From Megasphaera massiliensis (GTDB lineage: Bacteria > Bacillota > Negativicutes > Veillonellales > Megasphaeraceae): DNA of 64,000 bases. Both the position numbers and the translations under genes were made by a program. Below, piece by piece: positions 33,327-42,676 of the stretch. Location: positions 273,079 to 337,078 of the forward strand of contig NZ_HF954537.1 of assembly GCF_000455225.1 (NCBI RefSeq). Direction: 5' to 3'. Numbering within the stretch: the stretch's first letter is position 1; each line of letters opens with the position of its first letter. Below the pieces are notes generated by a model. The model saw only the letters and a program-made list of their open reading frames with translations. It was not told the origin of the DNA and searched no databases.

Positions 33327-34550
33327 ATGTTTGGGAAAAAAGTATTCATCCTATCGCTTTGCTTCGTGCTGACGGCCTTGTCGGTTCTGGCGTCGTCGCC
33401 GCAGGAAGGATATGAACAGGCACGCCGAGAAGTCCTGTCAGCCTGGCTGTCTATGGCCTCTTATGACGATAAGCCCGGTGAAGCTGCCCGTCAGGAATTG
33501 ATCCGCCGCGGTTGGGATATTGACTCTCGGATACAAAAAGACGATAAGTCCGAGTCGAAATTTAGCCTGGCTCGTAAGGGCCGGGACACGTTCGTCGCCG
33601 TCACCGGGACGGAAAGTTTGGCTGACGTCAAATCCGACTTGAATCTCCACTCGATTCCTTATAAAGAGGGGGATACGGGCGATTTGCGGAAAGTCCATGC
33701 CGGATTTTCCTATTATACGACGAGCCTCCTCGATACCCCGTATAAGGGGACGACGCTGAAACAGGCTTTAAAAGCCGACGCGGCATCGCAAAACGTGACT
33801 TTGACCGGCCACAGCCTCGGCGGGGCAGCGGCCCTCTTGGCGGCAGCCCGCCTCTATGATGAAGGCCTGCCGCAGATTCAGGTTGTCACTTTCGGTGCGC
33901 CGGCAGTGGGCAATTCAGCCTTTAATGAGACGTATGAACCCCTCCTTCACGTGGACCGCATCGTCATGGCCGGTGATCCCGTGAAGGGCATTTTACAGAC
34001 CGTCGATGGGACATACAGCCAATTTTCCAAGGAAACGGTATGGGACAGTGCGCCGTCGGTGCAGCGCTTTGCCCATGACATTGTCGGCTATGCCGATGCG
34101 GCTTTGCGCCATTATTACGATGCTAAAGGGGCCTATGAAGCCTCTTTGGGGCATCCCTTGGCGGCCGATGAGGCCCGGGCGGCGACTCCTTCTGCGTGGG
34201 TCCTGCCACTGGCCGTGACCGTCGATACCGCTCTTTCCGGCGATGTGCCGTATATGAGGCAGGCTGCCGACGATCAGTTGACCTATCGCATCCATCCCTT
34301 ATACGGGTCTTCTGGAAAATCCTTGGCAGAGAATTTGAAATCGGCTCGGGATAAGGGCTGTGAAGCTGTTTTAGTCCGCCGCCTTACGGGAAAACGAGCG
34401 AAGGACAAGGATTATGATTTTGTCATGACCTATGAAGAAGTGTGGTACGACGTACAGAGCGGCGCCGTCCGTTCGGCCTTTTCCATGACCATGAATACCG
34501 AAAAGATGACGCCCATCTTGGCGCTTCTGGCCATGGCCGGTACAGCCTAG
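33327..34550 (+). CDS. Exported class 3 lipase
   Basis: 407 aa. Signal peptide (MFGKKVFILSLCFVLTALSVL, cleavage near LASS), so probably periplasmic or secreted. The alpha/beta hydrolase core has the nucleophile S163 in LTGHSLGGAAALL, preceded by VAVTGTESLADVKSDL, an oxyanion-region motif of fungal-type Lipase_3 enzymes; Asp in VMAGDPVKG and a His in RFAHDIVGY or ALRHYY could complete the triad. The C-terminal ~130 residues (after SAWVLPLAV) are an unrecognised extension. Substrate unknown. It has its own AAAGGAGG site; the trkA gene 96 bp downstream is probably separate. Confidence 0.82.
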   Translation: MFGKKVFILSLCFVLTALSVLASSPQEGYEQARREVLSAWLSMASYDDKPGEAARQELIRRGWDIDSRIQKDDKSESKFSLARKGRDTFVAVTGTESLADVKSDLNLHSIPYKEGDTGDLRKVHAGFSYYTTSLLDTPYKGTTLKQALKADAASQNVTLTGHSLGGAAALLAAARLYDEGLPQIQVVTFGAPAVGNSAFNETYEPLLHVDRIVMAGDPVKGILQTVDGTYSQFSKETVWDSAPSVQRFAHDIVGYADAALRHYYDAKGAYEASLGHPLAADEARAATPSAWVLPLAVTVDTALSGDVPYMRQAADDQLTYRIHPLYGSSGKSLAENLKSARDKGCEAVLVRRLTGKRAKDKDYDFVMTYEEVWYDVQSGAVRSAFSMTMNTEKMTPILALLAMAGTA

Positions 34551-34646
34551 GCTGAAGGGAAAGAGGGCAGATATAGCAACTGTCCCTTTCCGACGTTTCG
34601 TCTTTCGCCGGGCTGTTAATGTGATTCTTAGGAGGAGGTTTTTCCT

Positions 34647-35990
34647 TTGCGCATAGTTGTCGTAGGGGCCGGCAAGCTGGGCTACAGCATTGCCGAGCTG
34701 TTATCGCATGAACAATTTGATATCGTCGTCGTCGACCATGATGAAGAACGACTGGAGGTCGTCCGCAACACCCTCGACGTATTGACCATTCTGGCCAACG
34801 GTGCCAGTCCGGTTACGATGGATGATCCCGATATTCACGGATCGGACCTCCTCGTCGCTTGCACGGCGACGGATGAAGTCAATCTGGTAACCTGTATTTT
34901 AGCCAAGAAACACGGCATTAAATACACGGCCGTCCGCATCCGCGACATGCAGTTCCTGACCGGGGCCAAGGATTATCTGAAAAAGAATTTTGATATCGAC
35001 CTGGTCATCAATCCGGAAATGATTACGGCCCGTGAAATCAACCGGATTCTCCTGACGCCGGCAGCCCTCAATGTCGAAGATTTTGCCAACGGCAAGGTCC
35101 GTCTGTTTGAAACCAAGATCACCCGCCATTCGCCGCTGGTCAACGTGCCTTTTAAGAATATGAATATGCCGCCGTCAGTCCTGGTCGGCATGATTTTCCG
35201 CGACCAGCGCATGATCATTCCTCACGGGGACGACCGCCTCTATCCGCACGATAATGCCTATTTTATCGGCGATGCCAAGGCCATTGAAAAATTCAGTGAA
35301 AATTTTGTGCCCAGCAATATCGAGACCATCGAGCGAGTTATCATCATCGGGGCCGGCCGGTCGGGCCGTTTTTTGGCGCCCATGCTGGATAAAGAAGGCT
35401 TCCAGGTCAAGATTTTCGATAAGGATCATGAACGGTGTCTGCAAGTGGCTGAACTGATGGATGACGGCCTGGCTATCCACGGCGACGGGACCGATATCGA
35501 CCTCTTAGAGCAGGAAGGGATTGCCGATGCCGATGTCGTCATCTGCCTGACCGACGACGATCGCCTCAATTTGATGCTGGCCCTCATTGCCAAGCACTTG
35601 GGAGCTAAGAAGACCATCGTCCGCGTATCCCGTATCGAATACGGCGGACTTATGGAAAAAGTCGGCGTCGATATCGTCTTATCGACGCGGCTCTTGTCGG
35701 CTGGTGAAGTCCTGGCCTTTGCCCGGGGCGGCGTCGTATCAGTCTCTCTCCTCGAAGGAGCCAAGGCTGAAGCTGTCGAAGTCATCGTCCAGGAAGGGGC
35801 ACCGGTCATCGGCAAACGACTGATGGATCTCAACCTGCCCAAGGAATGCCTGATCTGCGCCTATGTCCGCGACGGGGAAGCGTACATTCCGAACGGCCAG
35901 TCGGTCCTCTTGGAAGGCGACCGCATCATCCTCTTCAGTCAGACAGAACATTCGCAAAAGGTCATGCAGTACTTTAAAGGCAGGGAGTAG
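34647..35990 (+). CDS. trkA: Trk potassium uptake regulator TrkA
   Basis: 447 aa peripheral membrane protein that gates the TrkH K+ channel in response to NAD(H) or ATP. Two RCK units are visible, each with a Rossmann motif: RIVVVGAGKLGYSIAELL at the N-terminus and RVIIIGAGRSGRFLAPML at about residue 230, each followed by an RCK_C half. The start is TTG 34647 with AGGAGGAGG 8 bp upstream; no ATG is available near the Rossmann motif. trkH begins 1 bp after its stop. Confidence 0.93.
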   Translation: MRIVVVGAGKLGYSIAELLSHEQFDIVVVDHDEERLEVVRNTLDVLTILANGASPVTMDDPDIHGSDLLVACTATDEVNLVTCILAKKHGIKYTAVRIRDMQFLTGAKDYLKKNFDIDLVINPEMITAREINRILLTPAALNVEDFANGKVRLFETKITRHSPLVNVPFKNMNMPPSVLVGMIFRDQRMIIPHGDDRLYPHDNAYFIGDAKAIEKFSENFVPSNIETIERVIIIGAGRSGRFLAPMLDKEGFQVKIFDKDHERCLQVAELMDDGLAIHGDGTDIDLLEQEGIADADVVICLTDDDRLNLMLALIAKHLGAKKTIVRVSRIEYGGLMEKVGVDIVLSTRLLSAGEVLAFARGGVVSVSLLEGAKAEAVEVIVQEGAPVIGKRLMDLNLPKECLICAYVRDGEAYIPNGQSVLLEGDRIILFSQTEHSQKVMQYFKGRE

Positions 35991-35991
35991 C

Positions 35992-37446
35992 ATGGACAGA
36001 CATATCTTGTTCTATCTCGTCGGCAGGATCATCCTGGTCAACGGACTGAGCCTGATCATTCCTTTGACAGCCGGCCTTCTTTGGGGCGAAAGGGGACTCT
36101 TATACTTCGGGCCTTCCCTCATCGCCGCCGTGGCCTTAGCGTTTTTTTGCCTCTATCGCGGCCGCCATCATAAGCGCCAGGTCGGGGCCGGCGAGGGTGC
36201 CTGGTATATGGTCCTCGTCTGGCTGGCATTGAGCCTGTTGGGGATGGTGCCGTACCTTATTGCCGGGGTCTTTACCTCGCCGGCCGATGCTTTCTTTGAA
36301 AGTGCAGCAGCCTTTACGACGACGGGGACGTCCGTTCTTGCCGACGGCGGTGCCGCCCTTCCGTCGTCGCTCCTCTTATGGCACAGTCTCATGGGTTGGC
36401 TGGGGGGCTTAAACTTTATCCTCATGCTGGTTTCGGTCATGCCCTTGGTGAGCGGCTGTTTCGGCCTGACCTTATCGGTCCATCAAAGCGTGTCTTTCAG
36501 TCCTATGGTGGCCAGTATGCAGGACGCAGCCCGAAAGGTAGGATGCATCTATTTGGCCATTACGATGTTTTCTATCTTTCTCTATTGGCTGGCCGGCCTT
36601 TCGCCGACGGCAGCTGTCAATCAAGCCCTTCTGACCTTGTCGACGAGCGGCGGCGACTCGCTCTTCGATTTTTTCCGCTATGACAGTCGGGCCCTCGAAG
36701 GGGCAGCGGCCCTTTCCATGCTCCTGGCCAGCGGCAACTTCCTCTTGTACTGGAAGGGCTGGGAACGGCGCAGTTTGAAAATCTTTCTGCACGACGCCGA
36801 ACTGCGGTATTTTTTGATGATGTTCCTCGGCGTCAGTGCCGTCGTATCCTTTCACCTCTGGCACTACGGCGTCTATGATGGCTGGGATAACCTGCGCTAC
36901 GGCTTTTTTCAGGTCTTATCCTTTATCAGTACCAGTGGTTTTGCGTCGACGTCGATGGAGTCCTGGCCGGAATTTGATAAGTATGTCCTGTTTTTACTGG
37001 CCTTTATCGGCGGCTGTATCGGATCGTCCACAGGGGGGCTCAAGGTCATGCGCTTTATGGTGCTGTTTAAAATGACCTCCCGGGAATTGCAGCGGACCCT
37101 TCACCCGCATATGGTCGTTTCTTTGAAAATAGACGGCGTTCCCGTCGATATGAAAATTGTCAGCCGCGTCCTCAGTTACTTTTTTTTAGTCATCATGACC
37201 TTTTTTGCATCGATGCTGATCATTTCCTTAGCCGGCGTCACCCCGATTCAGGCCATGGCCATGGCCGTCGGCTGTCTCTCCAGTGTCGGTTCGACGATGG
37301 CCCTCTTTGGTGTCACCGATGTGGCATCGCTACCGGCGTGGACGAAGGTATACTGCGGGTTTTTAATGATTTTAGGCCGCATTGAAATATTTCCCGCCCT
37401 GCTGGTCATTCAGCACAGTGTCAGTTATGTCTGGCGCCGCTGGTAA
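35992..37446 (+). CDS. trkH: Trk potassium uptake channel subunit TrkH
   Basis: 484 aa membrane protein with about ten or more hydrophobic segments. The four pore loops of the TrkH/KtrB family can be placed: TTTGTSVLADGG, LTLSTSGGDSLFD, FISTSGFASTSM and CLSSVGSTMALFG. It forms the K+ pathway gated by TrkA. ATG 35992 is 1 bp after trkA with GGGAG upstream; a longer frame lies inside trkA and is rejected. No terminator was seen before the pilus operon 110 bp downstream, which has its own possible promoter (TTAGAC, 16 bp, TATGCT near 37506-37533). Confidence 0.94.
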   Translation: MDRHILFYLVGRIILVNGLSLIIPLTAGLLWGERGLLYFGPSLIAAVALAFFCLYRGRHHKRQVGAGEGAWYMVLVWLALSLLGMVPYLIAGVFTSPADAFFESAAAFTTTGTSVLADGGAALPSSLLLWHSLMGWLGGLNFILMLVSVMPLVSGCFGLTLSVHQSVSFSPMVASMQDAARKVGCIYLAITMFSIFLYWLAGLSPTAAVNQALLTLSTSGGDSLFDFFRYDSRALEGAAALSMLLASGNFLLYWKGWERRSLKIFLHDAELRYFLMMFLGVSAVVSFHLWHYGVYDGWDNLRYGFFQVLSFISTSGFASTSMESWPEFDKYVLFLLAFIGGCIGSSTGGLKVMRFMVLFKMTSRELQRTLHPHMVVSLKIDGVPVDMKIVSRVLSYFFLVIMTFFASMLIISLAGVTPIQAMAMAVGCLSSVGSTMALFGVTDVASLPAWTKVYCGFLMILGRIEIFPALLVIQHSVSYVWRRW

Positions 37447-37555
37447 GCCTTGGTAAGAATGTGCTGTGGACGGAAACCTTTCCGTTAAAAAACAATTAAA
37501 TCACCTTAGACCATCTCCTTTTCATGCTATGCTGGCAGGGAAAGGAGATTTTTTT

Positions 37556-38605
37556 ATGGATGTGAACGCCTTATTTCAACAAGCCGTCGCGGCCGGTGCC
37601 AGTGACATTCATATCGAACCTTTGGATGAATTCGTCCGCATCCGCTGGCGAAAAGACGGGGTCCTCCATGCGGCAGGGCAATTGCCTCGCCAGCGCCTTG
37701 ACAGCCTCGTCAGCCGCATCAAGGTCTTAGCCGGTCTCGACATTGCCAATCGGCGCCTGCCTCAGGACGGGCGCATCGTTTGGCATGAGGGAAGTCGGCG
37801 TCTCGACCTTCGCATCAGCACCTTGCCGACGGTTCGCGGGGAGAAAATCGTCGTCCGCATCCTCGACGGCAAGCGGATGCCCTTGGAGTTGTCAGCTCTT
37901 GGCATGGACGGCGAAGCCCGGGCCTGTTTAGAGAAACTGGTCTGCCGCCGGCAGGGACTGATCCTGATTTGCGGACCGACGGGGAGCGGCAAGACGACGA
38001 CCCTCTACGCCGCCCTTCGCCATATTCACGATGAGCATCTCAGCATTGCTACCTTAGAAGACCCGGTAGAAATATTGATCGACGGCCTGTCTCAGAGCCA
38101 GGTGCAGCCAAAAGGCGGTATGGTCTTTCAAAACGGGCTGCGGGCCCTCTTGCGTCAGGACCCGGACGTCCTCGTCGTCGGCGAGATCCGCGACGGGGAA
38201 ACGGCGCAGATTGCCGTCCGGGCGGCCCTTACGGGACATGTCGTGTTCACTACCCTTCATGCGCCGAGTGCCGTCGAAGCGGCCGTCCGCTTGAGCGATA
38301 TGGGCGTTCCGGCCTACTTAGCTGCCGATGCCTTGACGGGCATCGTATCTCAGCGCCTCGTTCGCCGTAAGACAGCTTCCGGGGATTATGAAGGGCGCTT
38401 TTGCCTCTGTGAAGTCGTGCCGGCCGGGCCCTGTTTTAAAGACGCTCTTCGGCGGCGTGTCGATCTTCCCTCCTTGACGGCAGCGGCAGAAGGTGACGGC
38501 GCCGTCTTGTTACCGGCAGTCATACAGCGGGCCCTTGACAGCGGGTTGACTGACGAAGCAGAACTTCGCCGTGTCTGCGAGGGAGGACGAGGCCTATGGA
38601 CATGA
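37556..38605 (+). CDS. pilB: Type IV pilus/secretion assembly ATPase (PilB/GspE-like), short form
   Basis: 349 aa AAA-type motor. Conserved boxes: SDIHIEPLDEFVRIRWRKDG at the N-terminus, Walker A GPTGSGKT (140-147), Asp box ATLEDPVE, Walker B LRQDPDVLVVGEIRD and His box GHVVFTTLHAPSA. Typical PilB/GspE proteins are 500-570 aa; this one lacks the N-terminal T2SSE_N region and the tetracysteine zinc motif, as do ComGA-type ATPases. ATG 37556 has AAAGGAGA 7 bp upstream. First gene of the pilus operon; pilT overlaps its end by 10 bp. PilB against ComGA naming is uncertain. Confidence 0.85.
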   Translation: MDVNALFQQAVAAGASDIHIEPLDEFVRIRWRKDGVLHAAGQLPRQRLDSLVSRIKVLAGLDIANRRLPQDGRIVWHEGSRRLDLRISTLPTVRGEKIVVRILDGKRMPLELSALGMDGEARACLEKLVCRRQGLILICGPTGSGKTTTLYAALRHIHDEHLSIATLEDPVEILIDGLSQSQVQPKGGMVFQNGLRALLRQDPDVLVVGEIRDGETAQIAVRAALTGHVVFTTLHAPSAVEAAVRLSDMGVPAYLAADALTGIVSQRLVRRKTASGDYEGRFCLCEVVPAGPCFKDALRRRVDLPSLTAAAEGDGAVLLPAVIQRALDSGLTDEAELRRVCEGGRGLWT

Positions 38606-39552
38606 CCGCCCTTATGGAACGGGCCATTGCCGGTCGGGCTTCGGACCTCCATCTCCAAGAGGGACGGCCGCCTATGATGCGGGTAGCTGCAGGGCTTTCC
38701 TCGGTTTCTATGGAATCCGTAGACCGCTTCGGGATGGACCGAGCCCTTCACACCATCGGCTGGTCGTCTGAACGCGACGGTGACGGGGCTTTTTCCTGGA
38801 ATTCGTCCCTTCGCTGCCGCCTCCACGTCTGTCGGGAAGAGGCCGGGCTGCACCTCGCGATTCGCTTCCTCTATCCTTTGGCAGACCTCCCGGAAGATCG
38901 GGATCAGCTTTTGTTGACCCGTCTCGGAACGTTGTCGAGCGGGCTGGTCTTGGTCTCAGGGCCGACGGGCAGCGGTAAGACGACAGCCTTGTGGCGGATT
39001 TTACACGGCATTAATGAGCGGCGACGCTGTCACATCGTCACCTTGGAGGACCCTATTGAATACGTGGAAAGAGGGGACAAAGCACTCATTACCCAGCGCG
39101 AATTGGGCCGCCATTTTCCGTCCTTTCAGGAAGGCATCCGTCAGGCCCTGCGGCAAGATCCGGACGTCATCCTCATCGGGGAAATGCGCGATCGGGAAAC
39201 GATGGATGCGGCCTTGACGGCAGCTGAAACGGGGCACCTCGTCTTTTCGACACTCCATACGCCGTCGGCTGTCCATACGGTAAGCCGCATTGCCAGTGCC
39301 TACGGGTCCGACGGGCAGGAAGAAGTCCGCCATCGCCTGTCCATGGTCCTTCAGGCCGTCCTTTCCCAGCGCTTGGTTGCCTGCGGGGAAACCTTGGGTG
39401 TGGCTCGGGAAATCCTGGTTCGTACACCGGCGGTTTCCCAGCTCATTCGCAGCGGGAAAGAGCATCAGCTGCCGACGGTCATGCAGACCGGAGCGGCCCT
39501 TGGCATGAGGACCATGGATCAGGCCTTGGTCCGTTTGACGAAAGGAGGGTGA
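38596..39552 (+). CDS. pilT: Pilus retraction ATPase PilT-like
   Basis: 318 aa. PilT-type motor: ASDLHLQEGRPPMMRV at the N-terminus, Walker A GPTGSGKT (122-129), VTLEDPIEYVERG, Walker B LRQDPDVILIGEMRDRETM and STLHTPSAVHTV. PilT drives pilus retraction and twitching. The N-terminal PAS-like half looks shortened and the canonical length is about 345-360 aa. ATG 38596 overlaps pilB; ATG 38602 is an alternative. Presence of both an extension and a retraction motor argues for a true type IV pilus. Confidence 0.86.
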   Translation: MDMTALMERAIAGRASDLHLQEGRPPMMRVAAGLSSVSMESVDRFGMDRALHTIGWSSERDGDGAFSWNSSLRCRLHVCREEAGLHLAIRFLYPLADLPEDRDQLLLTRLGTLSSGLVLVSGPTGSGKTTALWRILHGINERRRCHIVTLEDPIEYVERGDKALITQRELGRHFPSFQEGIRQALRQDPDVILIGEMRDRETMDAALTAAETGHLVFSTLHTPSAVHTVSRIASAYGSDGQEEVRHRLSMVLQAVLSQRLVACGETLGVAREILVRTPAVSQLIRSGKEHQLPTVMQTGAALGMRTMDQALVRLTKGG

Positions 39553-39554
39553 CG

Positions 39555-40607
39555 ATGTTTTCACCATCGCCGCGCCTCGACGGGAAAAGCCTGGCTTTTT
39601 TCTTTCGCCAATTGGGGATGCTCTTGACCAGCGGCGTCCCTTTAGTCCAAGCTTGGAAACTATTGACGTCGGATATGAAGAAAAAGCGCCGACAAGCCCT
39701 GCATACGGCGGCTCTTCACATGGAGCAGGGCATCCGTCCATCGCTGGCCATGCGCCGTTGCCAGGCTTTTCCCACCTTGGCCTGCCGACTCATCGAAGCA
39801 GGGGAACAGACGGGGAATCTCGATACCATCTGTCAGGTCCTGGCTGATTTTTATACCCGGGCCGAGAAAGACCGTCGCGTCCTCTTTGGAGCCCTAGCCT
39901 ATCCGGCCTTCTTATTGGCCTGTCTCTTGCTTTTGATGACAGGTGCCGTATTCTTCATCATCCCCGTCTTCGTCGACATGATGGCGCAGATGAACGTAGC
40001 TGTCCCCAAGGGGACGCAGTACCTCCTTTCGGTTTGCGGCTGGCTCCGCCGGCATGGCATCTATATCCCTTTGGGAATAAGCCTGATGAGTTTCTTCCTG
40101 GTGCGGGCCTGGCGGGACGATACGTATCGGTTGGCGATGGAAAAAGCCGTCCTTCGTGTTCCCGGTGTTCAGTCTTTATTTTTGGCGTGGGCCTGGCAGC
40201 GCTTCAGCCGCATCTTAGCCGTCCAGTTGTCCGGTGGAATTCCCTTATTGGAATGTCTGTCCGGCGCCGGCTCCGTCGTACCGTCGCTCTCGTTTCAGAA
40301 CTACGTCCGCTGCCTCCGTTTTCGGTTGGAACGGGGACAGACCTTCAGCCAGGCTGTTCACGACAGTCCTTATGGCACGGCCTATATCGAGACCATGCTC
40401 ACCGTCGGTGAAATGACCGGGAAATATGACGATGCCTTAACGGCCATCGCCGTTTATTATGACAGCCGCCTTCGTCGGTGGGCGGCCGGCCTGCAGCGCT
40501 GGCTGGGGCCCTTTGTCCTGATCATTGTCGGCGTCTTTATGGGATTTTTGATGTTTTCGCTGCTCTTGCCGCTGCTCGATATGGCATCTTCCGTCGTTAC
40601 TTCTTGA
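39555..40607 (+). CDS. pilC: Type IV pilus inner-membrane platform protein (PilC/GspF)
   Basis: 350 aa. Two T2SSF domains each ending in membrane segments: LAFFFRQLGMLLTSGVPLVQAW with hydrophobic ALAYPAFLLACLLLLMTGAV (about residues 115-135), and the second RFSRILAVQLSGGIPLLECL with the C-terminal segment LIIVGVFMGFLMFSLLLPLL. It anchors the ATPases and the assembling pilus. The start ATG 39555 has AAAGGAGG 6 bp upstream; the GTG at 39549 is too close to the ribosome site. It begins 2 bp after the pilT stop. Confidence 0.9.
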   Translation: MFSPSPRLDGKSLAFFFRQLGMLLTSGVPLVQAWKLLTSDMKKKRRQALHTAALHMEQGIRPSLAMRRCQAFPTLACRLIEAGEQTGNLDTICQVLADFYTRAEKDRRVLFGALAYPAFLLACLLLLMTGAVFFIIPVFVDMMAQMNVAVPKGTQYLLSVCGWLRRHGIYIPLGISLMSFFLVRAWRDDTYRLAMEKAVLRVPGVQSLFLAWAWQRFSRILAVQLSGGIPLLECLSGAGSVVPSLSFQNYVRCLRFRLERGQTFSQAVHDSPYGTAYIETMLTVGEMTGKYDDALTAIAVYYDSRLRRWAAGLQRWLGPFVLIIVGVFMGFLMFSLLLPLLDMASSVVTS

Positions 40608-40620
40608 AAGGAGTCTTATC

Positions 40621-40986
40621 ATGACTATGCGAAATGGTTTTTCTATGTTAGAAATGTTAATCTGTGTCTCTATCATCCTGGTCTTTGCATCCTTTGCCGT
40701 ACCGAAGTTCACGTCGGCAACGAAGACGGCACAGGAAGCCAAGGTACAGGCCGATATCCGCACTATCAGCAATGCTGCCGCCCTTTATGAAATCGACCAC
40801 GGTGAATTCCCGACGACTGTCGACGAGCTGGTCAAGGTGGACGGCCAAGGACGGCAGTACCTGCAATTTAAGCCGCTGACGCCGGATAAAGAAGAGTACC
40901 GCATCGAAAATGGCGTCGTTTCTGCTGATTATAACGATAAGCATTATTCCTCTGATTCCGATGCAGGCGTGCCGGCCGGAACCTAA
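40621..40986 (+). CDS. Major type IV pilin-like protein
   Basis: 121 aa. Class III leader of seven residues: MTMRNG before the cleavage site, then FSMLEMLICVSIILVFASFA, with Glu at +5 of the mature protein as prepilin peptidase and assembly require. The C-terminal part (ADIRTISNAAALYEIDHGEF) resembles GspG/PilE-type pseudopilins. There is one hydrophobic helix and no cysteine pair beyond that in the helix. AAAGGAG precedes the ATG. Being the only pilin of the operon with Glu5, it is the best candidate for the main pilus subunit. Confidence 0.85.
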   Translation: MTMRNGFSMLEMLICVSIILVFASFAVPKFTSATKTAQEAKVQADIRTISNAAALYEIDHGEFPTTVDELVKVDGQGRQYLQFKPLTPDKEEYRIENGVVSADYNDKHYSSDSDAGVPAGT

Positions 40987-40989
40987 GCC

Positions 40990-41436
40990 ATGGAGCTCTT
41001 TGGACTTTGGTACGGCTTGGCTTTTGGGGCTACGGCCGCCATTACCTATACCGACGTCAAAGCCTATTGGATTCCCGATGCTCCCGTTGTCGTCCTGGCA
41101 GTCGGCAATATCCTGTCCTTGGCCCTTGGCCTCGTCCGACCATCGGTCATGGCCGTCAGTGCGACGATTTTCTTTTTTCTCCTCCTCTACGTCCTCTGGC
41201 CGAACAGTATCGGCAGCGGTGACATTAAACTGGCCTTAGCCCTCTCTATCGGCTGTCCGGCGGGAGGGGCCTGGCTGATGACCGTGACGGCTTTCTTGTC
41301 CGCGACGGTCATCTCCCTTCTCTGTTGGAGCCTAAAGGGGAAGACCATCCTTCCCTTTGGGCCCTTCCTCCTCTTTGGCTGGTGGCTTTCACAGGAGATT
41401 CACTTTCAGTGGCTCCGTATCGGTCTCGGCTTATGA
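40990..41436 (+). CDS. pilD: Prepilin peptidase (A24 family), catalytic domain only
   Basis: 148 aa polytopic membrane aspartyl protease that cleaves prepilin leaders. The two catalytic Asp residues are in ITYTDVKAYWIPD and in the GxGD motif NSIGSGDIKLALAL. The N-terminal methyltransferase domain of full-length PilD (about 260-290 aa) is absent, as in TadV or archaeal-type enzymes, so N-methylation of pilins by this protein is not expected. It lies 3 bp after the pilin and overlaps the next gene by 4 bp. Confidence 0.83.
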   Translation: MELFGLWYGLAFGATAAITYTDVKAYWIPDAPVVVLAVGNILSLALGLVRPSVMAVSATIFFFLLLYVLWPNSIGSGDIKLALALSIGCPAGGAWLMTVTAFLSATVISLLCWSLKGKTILPFGPFLLFGWWLSQEIHFQWLRIGLGL

Positions 41437-41858
41437 AACGACGCAATGGATTTATTCAACTGACAGGCCTGTTGACGGCTGTGTTCCTCCTCGGCCTTTA
41501 TTTGGCCTTGGCTCTGAGCAGCAGCCAGTCCCTCAGCCGTCATCAAGCCCTTGACGGCCTCGTGCGGGAGTTGGTCTTTGATATGGAAATCGCCCGCCAG
41601 CACAGCCTTGGCAACAACGTCGGTAAAGATTACTGTAAGTTGATGCTGCAAGAGGATCGGTATGTCTTGCAGCATCGCTATCGAGTGAAGAAAAAAAGGC
41701 CTTACCCGCCGGGGATACGGGTGACGAAAGGAGTGGTGCAGTTTGATGTTTACGGCCGTCCGAAGTATAAAATGGTGGTCGTCGTTTCGGCAGACGATGA
41801 GCGCTATGAGCGGCGCATCGTCGTGGCGGCTCAGACCGGGCGCATCCGCATCGAGTAG
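41433..41858 (+). CDS. Pseudopilin-like protein (GspH/ComGD type)
   Basis: 141 aa. Leader MKRRNG, then FIQLTGLLTAVFLLGLYLAL; the +5 residue is Thr rather than Glu, seen in divergent minor pseudopilins. The remainder (LVFDMEIARQHSLGNN, later FDVYGRPKY) resembles GspH-type minor pilins that cap or initiate the filament. ATG 41433 overlaps pilD by 4 bp, which decides the start. Minor pilin role is inferred from leader and context. Confidence 0.72.
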   Translation: MKRRNGFIQLTGLLTAVFLLGLYLALALSSSQSLSRHQALDGLVRELVFDMEIARQHSLGNNVGKDYCKLMLQEDRYVLQHRYRVKKKRPYPPGIRVTKGVVQFDVYGRPKYKMVVVVSADDERYERRIVVAAQTGRIRIE

Positions 41859-42291
41859 GAAGAACGGCTTTTTCTTCCTGGCTGACGGCATGGCAGCCTT
41901 TTTTATCGGAGCCGTCCTGCTGCTTGCCGCCGGAGCCCTTGCCGTCCAAGCCCTGGAGCTGCACCGGCGGGCTGCCTCTCGCTATCAGGCGGTCATGGTC
42001 GGCCGTCAGGCCATGGAACGGTGGAAGGCCGGACTGCCTTTGCCGGATGAGATAGAAGTGGCCGGACATCGTTATGGAATCCGGCATCGGCAGTATGGCG
42101 AGCAACGAGGGTATACGGTATGGGAAGTCGAGGTGGACGATGAAGGTGGCAAACCGTTTTTCTGTCGGCGCCTGGGGCCGATTCCGCCGAAGGAACGGCT
42201 GGATGATGATGGATATGCTGCTGGCCATGACCTTCGTCGTATTGGCTGTGACAGCCTTCCTGCCCCTGATGAGTCAGACCGTGAGCTTTGA
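41806..42291 (+). CDS. Pseudopilin-like protein (GspI/ComGE type), start uncertain
   Basis: 161 aa if it starts at ATG 41806; ATG 41797 is also in frame. Leader ends SSRKNG, then FFFLADGMAAFFIGAVLLLA; the +5 residue is Ala. The first ~50 bp overlap the preceding gene and the last ~150 bp overlap the next, in different frames, more overlap than usual. The C-terminal ~35 residues (after KPFFCRRLG) look like out-of-frame sequence and may be read-through. No ribosome site was recognised, suggesting translational coupling. Real but poorly bounded. Confidence 0.55.
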   Translation: MSGASSWRLRPGASASSRKNGFFFLADGMAAFFIGAVLLLAAGALAVQALELHRRAASRYQAVMVGRQAMERWKAGLPLPDEIEVAGHRYGIRHRQYGEQRGYTVWEVEVDDEGGKPFFCRRLGPIPPKERLDDDGYAAGHDLRRIGCDSLPAPDESDREL

Positions 42292-42676
42292 TAGAAGGGC
42301 CCATATTCAAGAGGCCTTACTGCGTCAGGCCGTGAGCATTGAAGCGACCTTGTTCCAAGAATTGGTCTACGGTCAGGAATGGGACGTGTCTTTCGACAGT
42401 ATTCGCTTTACAACACCGCAGGGGAGGCGCAAAGGCTTTCTGGTGCACGGGGACGTCCTCTTTGTCCGCCTCAATGACGGGACGTATCAGCCACTGACCG
42501 GCGGTGTCGGTACGGTCAAGGGCTGTCGGATTCTGATTTACCCTTACGACAAAAGGCCCTTCTTTTCTCAAGAAGGGCAGGCCGTTGCCGTATCCCTTCT
42601 TCTCGTAGAGGAAGAAAGCGGGCTGTCCCTGCCGATTACGCTTATGGTAACGTCGTTGAATGAAGGAAGGCGATGA
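42140..42676 (+). CDS. Pseudopilin-like protein (GspJ type)
   Basis: 178 aa. Leader of about 20 residues ending RFRRRNG, then WMMMDMLLAMTFVVLAVTAF; the +5 residue is Asp, a conservative replacement for Glu. The body (RQAVSIEATLFQELVYGQEW) resembles GspJ minor pseudopilins. It overlaps the preceding gene by about 150 bp and the next by 4 bp. The start ATG 42140 follows GAGGTGG. Assignment as a minor pilin rests on the leader and operon position. Confidence 0.65.
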   Translation: MKVANRFSVGAWGRFRRRNGWMMMDMLLAMTFVVLAVTAFLPLMSQTVSFDRRAHIQEALLRQAVSIEATLFQELVYGQEWDVSFDSIRFTTPQGRRKGFLVHGDVLFVRLNDGTYQPLTGGVGTVKGCRILIYPYDKRPFFSQEGQAVAVSLLLVEEESGLSLPITLMVTSLNEGRR